Shown here: positions 7,001-11,803 of the stretch, one piece after another | Layout of the letters: each line of letters starts with the position of its first letter | How positions within the stretch are numbered: position 1 is the first letter of the stretch | DNA from: Methylophilus sp. | GTDB taxonomy: Bacteria > Pseudomonadota > Gammaproteobacteria > Burkholderiales > Methylophilaceae | Reading direction: 5' to 3' | Assembly (NCBI GenBank): GCA_027489475.1 | Contig: JAIXZQ010000012.1 | Coordinates: 1 to 11,803, forward strand | DNA length: 11,803 nt | The notes under the pieces: model-generated | What the model was told of the DNA's origin: nothing | Databases searched by the model: none | Seen by the model: the letters and a program-made list of their open reading frames with translations, nothing else | Translations under genes and position numbers: made by a program

Positions 7001-10000
7001 ATTCGTTATCTTTGAACGCACCCCGAACGAGGACCTCATATGCCCTGCCCCTAAGGAGCTTGATCCCGACGCTTTTGGTTCCATTGTCGAACACGATCTC
7101 CGCTTTGTCTTCTGTGGCAATGGCGACTGCCGCAGTTGAGTTGATCGGGGAAAGGAAACCTTGTGCCGCGGCATCGGCAACCACTAGGCCAATCCGGTTT
7201 CGCATCGGATGCACTTCCCATAACTCAACGACCAGCCGGTCTACGGCTGGATCGGGATAGGCCTTTCGCGCGTTTCCATTGTTGCTGTCAGGATCGGGTG
7301 GTGGCTCTATTTGAATTTCATTGAGCCTTTTAGCGACTTTGGACTTTAAATCCTCGTCCGCACCACTAAAAAGAGCTGCGATGATCCAGCGCTCAAGGTT
7401 GGCTTTGCTGCTCTGTGGCCCCGTCAGTTTCAGGCTTAAAGTTTTTGGGCCAAGGCCGTTAGAAAGCGGTGCCGGAAGTCCGTCCAGCACAATGGGAGCC
7501 ACCAAACTTGGATCTGGTGTAAGAGGCACTCGCCGCAGCGGCTGGTTAGCGCTTCCTGGCTGAGTCACCCAGAATGGCTGAACCTTGGCACCGTTGGCAT
7601 CGACGACAACAAATGACCCTTCGGCCTGTCGCAGTTGATTCACTGGAAGGCCCATTTCAAATTCGGTCCATAAAATTTGTCGGAAGCCCACCGGCTCGAA
7701 TTGGTCCTCCTGGACTCCTATATCAATTTGGGCATTCCACCAGCTGGCAGTTCCCGATCCGTCTGCTTTCAATTCTAGCAAGGCTCTAACAAGCCAGTCA
7801 GAGTTTTGTGGGATATAAACCAAGGAAGCAGGGAAGCCAGACCAGTACACCATCGCTTCCTCGGTGCCGGTTTGAATACGAAATACCAGTTCCAGTCGTC
7901 GCAAACCGGTTCCGTCCGCTGGTCCAAACGGCAGGATATAGCCTCCTGTTGCCGGATCCCGGTTGAGTCGAAGGTCGGGACCGTTTCCTGTCAACCAAGG
8001 GGGCTGTCTAGGCAACTCGGCGGCAAGCGGGGCGACACCGCTCAGAAGGGGCCGGTTAGGAATAATCTCGACGCCGGGTACACCCAGGCCCACAGTTCGA
8101 AGATACGGACCTTTGCCCAGGATATCGTCGCCTGGCGAATCGATATCGGCTTTCAATGCATATGGGTCGTCCGCTTTTCGCAAAGCAGGAGCCAGAACCC
8201 CGCCAGGTCCAATCAGGTGGGCAAACCAAGCATATTCATAACCATAACTTAGGGCGGGAAGCTTGGCAGGAAGTTCGTTAGAAGGAATAGCCGATGTGTT
8301 GAAGCTAACCCTCGCAAAACTGCCACGATCCTCCAATCCGGGGTCGGGGCTGACAGAGCCAGGCATAGGTGCGGCCGTCCATGCGTTCGAGTACTCTGCA
8401 ACTGCGTTGGAAATCCCGACTGTGTCTGCGGGTTGGGTTGGAACCGGATCTACGATTGCTATCCTCTCGACCTCGAAACCGCTGTAATCTTTCAATGGCT
8501 TGCGCATATTCAGTTGTGCAGCGCCGAGGGAAACAAAATTGCCTTCGTCTCTGCGGACCATCAGCCCATAGCCGGACACCCGAGACCAGTCATCAATACT
8601 GCGCGAAAATGTCCGAAGCTGATCAACCATCATTGCCAATGGCAAGGCATCGTTTGTTAGACAGTCATTTGGATCTGCAACAACTCCAAGTCGCTCAACA
8701 GCCAGCACAGCATCGGTTGCGCAGGCCGCCATCAGGGCGGAGAAGAATGCCGAGCTTTGCTCACCGAAGTAGTCACCTTCGCCGACTTTCGCTCTACCGA
8801 TGGCTTCGTACCGTAACGTCTGGTAAATTCCATTAAAGGCCTTAACCTGTGGAGGGTTAGCAAGGAGGGATTCAGGCGGAAACAATAGTGCTTGTGCGGA
8901 TTCTTTTAGCCTCGAAGACAGCGAATTCTTTGGATTCCCGGCGGCGTTCACATCCTCCCAATTCACCCTTCCATCGACAAGTCCCTCGATAAACGGAGCG
9001 GCATAGGTTAGCGATGCAGTCTGGCGAACGTCATGCCAGTCAATGTCTTGCGGAAGGACAGCAGCGACATCTCCAGTTGGGTCGATGCTGACAGGTAGCC
9101 TTATGACCCCAAGCATAAGGTCTCGGGTAACGCCATCTTGCACTTGAGTGCTGGTCAGCTCGAGGCGCCTAGTAAAGACCCCGTTAGCGCCAGCCTGCTG
9201 CAAGTTCCAGCATGCCTTTAATGCCGATACACCACCATCGCCCGTCGTTACAATTGCCAAAGGAACTTGCTCCGGCGATGTTTTGTCGTCGTCGGACCTT
9301 AAAGTGAAATAGTTAGCCTTACCGCTTGGTTCATTCACCCGAATTGCGGCCGGGATTGTTGGGGGTTGTTCTTCTAAACTATGCGCTTGCAGCAGTTTTC
9401 GAGCCGATGCGCCGTCTTCCCCGTTGCGGTTCAATTGTTGAACCAGAGGACACTCAAATCTGCCGACATTGTCGAGCTTGGCCTCGAGGACTTGAGCAGC
9501 GATGTAATTGAGGCCGGTTACGAGAAAGGTTGAAGCTTTCGCTAAATCTGCTTCGCTAACGGCTTCCCCGCCCAGTTCTGGATTCCGGCAATTGTCTAGC
9601 CAATCAGCATAGATTTTTGGCAGAACCGCTTCAATTCGGCGCAAGGGATCAATGGCGTTAGCGATATCCTGGGGCAGATTGTTGGCATCGCGTGCGCTGT
9701 TCGGAAACAGATTGTTGTCAACCTTACGGATCAATTGATCCCCTAAATCCATGACCCGACCGGTGTTTGCATCGGCACCTGCAGCGCTACTTGATCGGCT
9801 GCATTCGCTAGACGCGCAAACCGGACCGTTTTGGCTTTCTATGTGGGCAAGGCTGGGATTTGTTTCTACTCGGGCACGGCTGGGATTTGAAAGAATAATC
9901 TCAATGCCCTCTACATCATCTTGTCCTGGCAATTTGGGGAAAGGTAAAGGAAAAAATTCTTGAACTTCTTCGGTTCCTTGAGCCCGCGTAACTTGTATCT

Positions 10001-10628
10001 TTCCATTAACCGGAAAGGCGAAAAAAACAGCATTGGTTTGAATGTCTTCTGTTAGCGCCTCCAAAACCAGCAAGGCATGCTGATTAGAAACAGAAGGAAT
10101 TGGATGGACAGTGCCAGGAAGTCTGGCAAGCCAGCTTGGCAAGGATTGCGTCGGTACCGTAGCGTAAGTTGTATTGGGTTCTGCGGCGTTTGGAGAGCGC
10201 AAGTCTGTAAGATCGGTCGGGTCTGGTTGGGCTGCATTGATTACTTTTTCGGTAGCAGCCCCCAATATTTTTTTGATATCAGGGCCAGCCGGTGCCGCAT
10301 CAGTGTGGGGTCTAGAGAGAACGCCTTCAACTTTAACGGAGTTCCAAACCTCAATTTGACCACCATCGCCATTAGAAATAAAATAGCGACAAAAGACAGC
10401 CCAATTCTCTGGACTATGCGCACTCCAATGTGAGCCCTCGTGTAAAGTCGACTTCCAGCTCTGACCCCATGGGGGAAGCGCTTCGGCATAATACCGCGGG
10501 AGTTTGTTGTCCAACTCGTCAGCCTCGAAGGCTGGCGTGAATTGTACCGCCAGCCAAACCTTACTGGTATCTCCGTCAAACGTCGGGGCAACTCGATCAG
10601 TTTGGACTTCTAGAACTAGTTTTGCCAT
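4086..10628 (-). CDS. Giant 2180-residue protein of unknown family
   Basis: An intact reading frame starting at an ATG with AAAGG 6 nt upstream. I recognise no family. There is no signal peptide, lipobox or transmembrane helix. Composition is acidic, with many Pro/Asp/Asn loops and short alternating strands, suggesting serial beta-sandwich-like domains. Landmarks: HxxxHxxxH at 63-71 and again at 1464-1472 (HDTWHANDH, then Asp1475); a 9-residue tandem repeat at 248-265; a Pro/Ser/Asp linker at about 265-285; a strand-rich middle (for example LVVELWEVHPMRNRIGLVV near 1130); and a charged, heptad-like helical block at about 1506-1665 with turns at 1546, 1584 and 1622. After this block the protein returns to beta-type sequence, up to RPTKYVRLA at the end. 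The gene follows a beta-rich gene by 23 nt, so the two probably form an operon and may act together, perhaps as a large assembly. Roles such as structural protein, adhesin-like protein or toxin carrier are open. No enzymatic motif supports one over another. Confidence 0.85.
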   Translation of the reverse strand: MAKLVLEVQTDRVAPTFDGDTSKVWLAVQFTPAFEADELDNKLPRYYAEALPPWGQSWKSTLHEGSHWSAHSPENWAVFCRYFISNGDGGQIEVWNSVKVEGVLSRPHTDAAPAGPDIKKILGAATEKVINAAQPDPTDLTDLRSPNAAEPNTTYATVPTQSLPSWLARLPGTVHPIPSVSNQHALLVLEALTEDIQTNAVFFAFPVNGKIQVTRAQGTEEVQEFFPLPFPKLPGQDDVEGIEIILSNPSRARVETNPSLAHIESQNGPVCASSECSRSSSAAGADANTGRVMDLGDQLIRKVDNNLFPNSARDANNLPQDIANAIDPLRRIEAVLPKIYADWLDNCRNPELGGEAVSEADLAKASTFLVTGLNYIAAQVLEAKLDNVGRFECPLVQQLNRNGEDGASARKLLQAHSLEEQPPTIPAAIRVNEPSGKANYFTLRSDDDKTSPEQVPLAIVTTGDGGVSALKACWNLQQAGANGVFTRRLELTSTQVQDGVTRDLMLGVIRLPVSIDPTGDVAAVLPQDIDWHDVRQTASLTYAAPFIEGLVDGRVNWEDVNAAGNPKNSLSSRLKESAQALLFPPESLLANPPQVKAFNGIYQTLRYEAIGRAKVGEGDYFGEQSSAFFSALMAACATDAVLAVERLGVVADPNDCLTNDALPLAMMVDQLRTFSRSIDDWSRVSGYGLMVRRDEGNFVSLGAAQLNMRKPLKDYSGFEVERIAIVDPVPTQPADTVGISNAVAEYSNAWTAAPMPGSVSPDPGLEDRGSFARVSFNTSAIPSNELPAKLPALSYGYEYAWFAHLIGPGGVLAPALRKADDPYALKADIDSPGDDILGKGPYLRTVGLGVPGVEIIPNRPLLSGVAPLAAELPRQPPWLTGNGPDLRLNRDPATGGYILPFGPADGTGLRRLELVFRIQTGTEEAMVYWSGFPASLVYIPQNSDWLVRALLELKADGSGTASWWNAQIDIGVQEDQFEPVGFRQILWTEFEMGLPVNQLRQAEGSFVVVDANGAKVQPFWVTQPGSANQPLRRVPLTPDPSLVAPIVLDGLPAPLSNGLGPKTLSLKLTGPQSSKANLERWIIAALFSGADEDLKSKVAKRLNEIQIEPPPDPDSNNGNARKAYPDPAVDRLVVELWEVHPMRNRIGLVVADAAAQGFLSPINSTAAVAIATEDKAEIVFDNGTKSVGIKLLRGRAYEVLVRGAFKDNECPYTNGVKGKADRFGRSVLETLLRETIDGDTWLLGPAATIPIEVATHEMPAPADWNVNLEATSTTLFDRRATLSLTLPGGAAFPKGSQYVDRIRLVPQRWAWRGQPVLDSDKVASDITNHPAGADFGKAFYGRKDNEIGRTEEASVSYRQLFSQKYNIKNSLVARDLNWLGGWNLWRFQVELDSRYLPFFADQRTATIKLAKVNQINKAQTWFELSVKDKDTGRGVPTPALALALPLTEALTNDTLVPPIMAVFHDTWHANDHYGDTLIPIVESVRHPYAPPVQEVDEHEGGTSGNFDKELKVKRDELQKCLYELGMTRNILRTLRERRDALYKLVGTLPADSSDRVAKQYQLTESILKKQSFEAEYNLAITELDQLPPEDPNRAQKEQEIVLLQAKINSASSEIAALKNELGTLSADSAEWSQRFAELDDTLGAILAQKETETRQVEAGSAAQRDLDGLFFNAWRSINKVPPNQARQYWPEAGHDPIRSLAPWGQASDPELEVQLQFPIMVDGPTGLGFDGAFRGGLFGHTSFLVRPALLDHVLPWTFAKIAFRRLELPDGLETDRKSPEVSVSGDAEGRRSFSSAVEQIASSDTLGPRITAECAVFEWEGLKPVTFSMGIDGQAFSVDVRPPADGVSLVSLGRRIRIAGCEGAPDHNEVLDYPSHGTHSINVSRGMPRWRVIASPVARNLTGPDWKPTVTLTIQVMIVANAESEELVTSDCNRWITLVDGDIAATQVQAAGSEVKVSCTHPSEIALSVRLARLSARGPAKWCQFTVAASVLTGRVGGGSLVPVSIDNLELEPKGLEALDIKIEDRNSSRGLDVELFAGNAKGSGGGAREELFGLLTRETFDISGRSREQPILMKPLVVQDGATKFYLNAAKAAWPKPKGAEAAGSADSQFKNLIKGSQVRLRFIRILFDPRLDYDKEKENLDIAELLFPSEENAPLDNPDDSLALILSISRPTKYVRLA
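6761..6768 (-). repeat. G8 homopolymer inside the giant gene
   Basis: Eight consecutive C on the plus strand give GGGGGGGG in the coding strand, covering the end of Pro1287, Gly1288, Gly1289 and the first base of Ala1290. The frame is open in this copy. A gain or loss of one base would truncate the protein at about 60% of its length, so the tract is a possible site of slippage. Confidence 0.6.
9834..9887 (-). repeat. 27-bp tandem duplication encoding NPSRARVET / NPSLAHIES
   Basis: Two adjacent 27-nt units (9861-9887 and 9834-9860) match at 21 of 27 positions and encode residues 248-256 and 257-265 of the giant protein. The identical core GGCTGGGATTTG is visible on the plus strand at 9851 and 9878. 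The unit length is a whole number of codons, so the duplication keeps the frame. It lies in a loop-like, serine-rich part of the protein. Confidence 0.7.
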
Positions 10629-10631
10629 GTC

Positions 10632-10639
10632 CCACCTTT
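10632..10639 (-). promoter_or_regulatory. Shine-Dalgarno site of the giant gene
   Basis: Read on the minus strand this is AAAGGTGG, just before the ATG at 10628, inside the 23-nt gap after the upstream gene's stop. It supports the chosen start and leaves no room for a separate promoter within the gap, so the two genes are most likely co-transcribed. Confidence 0.65.
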
Positions 10640-10651
10640 ATGGTGCAGTTT

Positions 10652-11803
10652 TCAACCATATTGATCCGAAAAATTGCCGCCTGTTTGTTCGCGTTCCTTG
10701 CCCATTATCCGGTACTGGGTGCCCTGATTGACATTTAACGTGTAGAACATCGAGATCCGGAAACTGAGGCGCAATGTGCCGCGGGCGATCATTACGGCAC
10801 CATCATAGGTGATAGCCAATCGCAGCGAGATATTGGCCGACGCAAGCCCCGCAACATCCACATGACCATGGGCGAGTACAAAGGCCGTAATCGCAGTTGA
10901 GTTGCCGCCCGCATTGTCTTGATACAGCGTCACGGAGCAGCCAACACATAGATACACGCCGCCGCTGACGACGCCAAAGTTAAAGTCGATACCAACGCCC
11001 GCGGAAATCGCTATTTCCAGGGAATATTGGATGAGGCCACCGGGCCTCTCGGTCGGCAGATATCTTAGTCGCTGCCGGACATAGCCTCCGCCTGTCATGA
11101 CCCATACTCTTAAGGCAAAGGGTGCATCGGGCTTTGCCAGGTCAAAAGCAGTGTTGATCTCGAATTTTGGTGCAACGACCAAGCCAAAGCCGGCGCTAAT
11201 TCCAAGATTACTGATTGAGAAGGCACCCGCTGAAAGGCTTATTGGTCCGGCTTCGATTTTTGAGCGCACCCCGACGGGAACACCGGCCGCTTCAACAACT
11301 TCAAGCCAGGGCGGCAATGATGCTTTGTAAGATGCCATCAAATCAGTCAGAAAGCGCAGCGTCGGTGCCATTCGAACACGATCAGTAGAAATCTGAAAAT
11401 CCACGCGACCTGACTTATCGAAGGTCAGGGGAGTGCGTTCAAATGTGATGACTTCAACGCCTGCGGTCATCAATCGCCAGTCGCCATCAATACGGCCCCC
11501 ACCCGTTTGATTGATTGTCCCGTCCTGTTGGCGAGCCAAGCGCGCGAAAGCGCGGAAGCGACCTTTGTCAAGGTGTAGCCCAACAGGCCCAAACTCGAAA
11601 ATCTCGGCAGAATTGTCAAAGGCCACATCGACTTGCGCTGACAGCCAGGCCTCCCGCGCTTCTTTATCAAAGCCTCGCGTAATTCTGATCCCTTTTGCAT
11701 CACCAGCCGAACCGAGATCAGGGAAGCCCGCTTTCTTGAGCAGGCCTTCAAGATCGAGTCCGGCCATTTTGGGGAACAGCCGCGCCACAGAAAGGTCTTT
11801 TAA
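10652..11803 (-). CDS. Beta-strand-rich protein of unknown family, C-terminal part (5' end outside window)
   Basis: The frame is open to the window edge, giving at least 384 residues before the TGA at 10652-10654. A GTG at 11788 and an ATG at 11763-11765 exist but have no ribosome site before them, so the real start probably lies outside. The visible part begins with a Leu/Lys helix (LDLEGLLKKAGFPDLG). Next come strand pairs such as FEFGPVGLHLDKGRFRAFA, a region around ITFERTPLTFDKSGRVDFQI, and a helix LRFLTDLMASYKASLPPWLE. The last 200 residues are a chain of alternating polar/apolar, glycine-rich strands (FSISNLGISAGFGLVVAP, YSLEIAISAGVGIDFNFG, ANISLRLAITYDG), ending in a polar tail. A CxxC pair is seen in VYLCVGCSV. 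The pattern suggests a large beta-sheet, perhaps a barrel-like or lipid-facing one. I do not recognise the family. It lies 23 nt upstream of the giant gene, and the two are probably functional partners. Confidence 0.75.
   Translation of the reverse strand, partial: LKDLSVARLFPKMAGLDLEGLLKKAGFPDLGSAGDAKGIRITRGFDKEAREAWLSAQVDVAFDNSAEIFEFGPVGLHLDKGRFRAFARLARQQDGTINQTGGGRIDGDWRLMTAGVEVITFERTPLTFDKSGRVDFQISTDRVRMAPTLRFLTDLMASYKASLPPWLEVVEAAGVPVGVRSKIEAGPISLSAGAFSISNLGISAGFGLVVAPKFEINTAFDLAKPDAPFALRVWVMTGGGYVRQRLRYLPTERPGGLIQYSLEIAISAGVGIDFNFGVVSGGVYLCVGCSVTLYQDNAGGNSTAITAFVLAHGHVDVAGLASANISLRLAITYDGAVMIARGTLRLSFRISMFYTLNVNQGTQYRIMGKEREQTGGNFSDQYG

Noticed and set aside
7806..8836. Several plus-strand open frames of 92-155 codons opposite the giant gene
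   Set aside because: All lie inside an uninterrupted 2180-codon frame, lack ribosome sites and look like antisense shadows.
10266..10274. A7 tract in the coding strand near the start of the giant gene as a programmed frameshift site
   Set aside because: The zero frame continues for over 2000 codons and no useful overlapping frame or stimulatory structure is evident.

Overview
The window looks like the edge of a conjugative element (plasmid, integrative conjugative element or genomic island) from a Gram-negative bacterium. An alphaproteobacterium, perhaps a sphingomonad, seems most likely. That guess rests on the style of the transfer genes and a moderate GC content, not on any marker gene.

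Region 1 (1-2115, + strand) is a tightly packed conjugation operon. It holds the C-terminal end of a TrbI/VirB10 channel protein, a TraF-type S26 signal peptidase, a VirB1-like lytic transglycosylase with a signal peptide, and a small protein with an AlpA/excisionase-like helix-turn-helix. Genes overlap by 4 and 7 nt or sit 3 nt apart, so they are almost certainly co-transcribed and translationally coupled. Together they would supply the outer-membrane channel, pilin processing and peptidoglycan opening for a P-type type IV secretion system. The last protein would be a DNA-binding regulator or accessory factor. A hairpin at 2175-2199 may mark the end of this transcript.

Region 2 (2223-4009) begins where base composition drops (38 G+C of 60 at 1921-1980, 25 of 60 at 2401-2460). 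It contains a divergent pair. On the minus strand is a small two-helix membrane protein of about 125 residues. On the plus strand is a 403-residue alpha/beta hydrolase of the lipase/esterase type (nucleophile Ser96 in AHSMGG, His221), with an unrecognised C-terminal alpha/beta domain. Both have strong Shine-Dalgarno sites. The arrangement is typical of cargo genes and could be a small effector or defence module, but the sequence does not prove this.

Region 3 (4086-11803, minus strand) is filled by two large genes in one apparent operon. Upstream is the C-terminal 384 residues of a beta-strand-rich protein that continues beyond the window. It is followed 23 nt later by an intact 2180-residue protein in which I recognise no family. 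The giant protein has no signal peptide or membrane helix. It carries two HxxxHxxxH motifs, a 9-residue tandem duplication, a G8 homopolymer, and a charged helical block (about residues 1506-1665) whose turns recur every 38 residues. These two genes are the best candidate in the window for an undescribed system.

No RNA genes, CRISPR arrays, insertion sequences, integrases or replication origins were seen.
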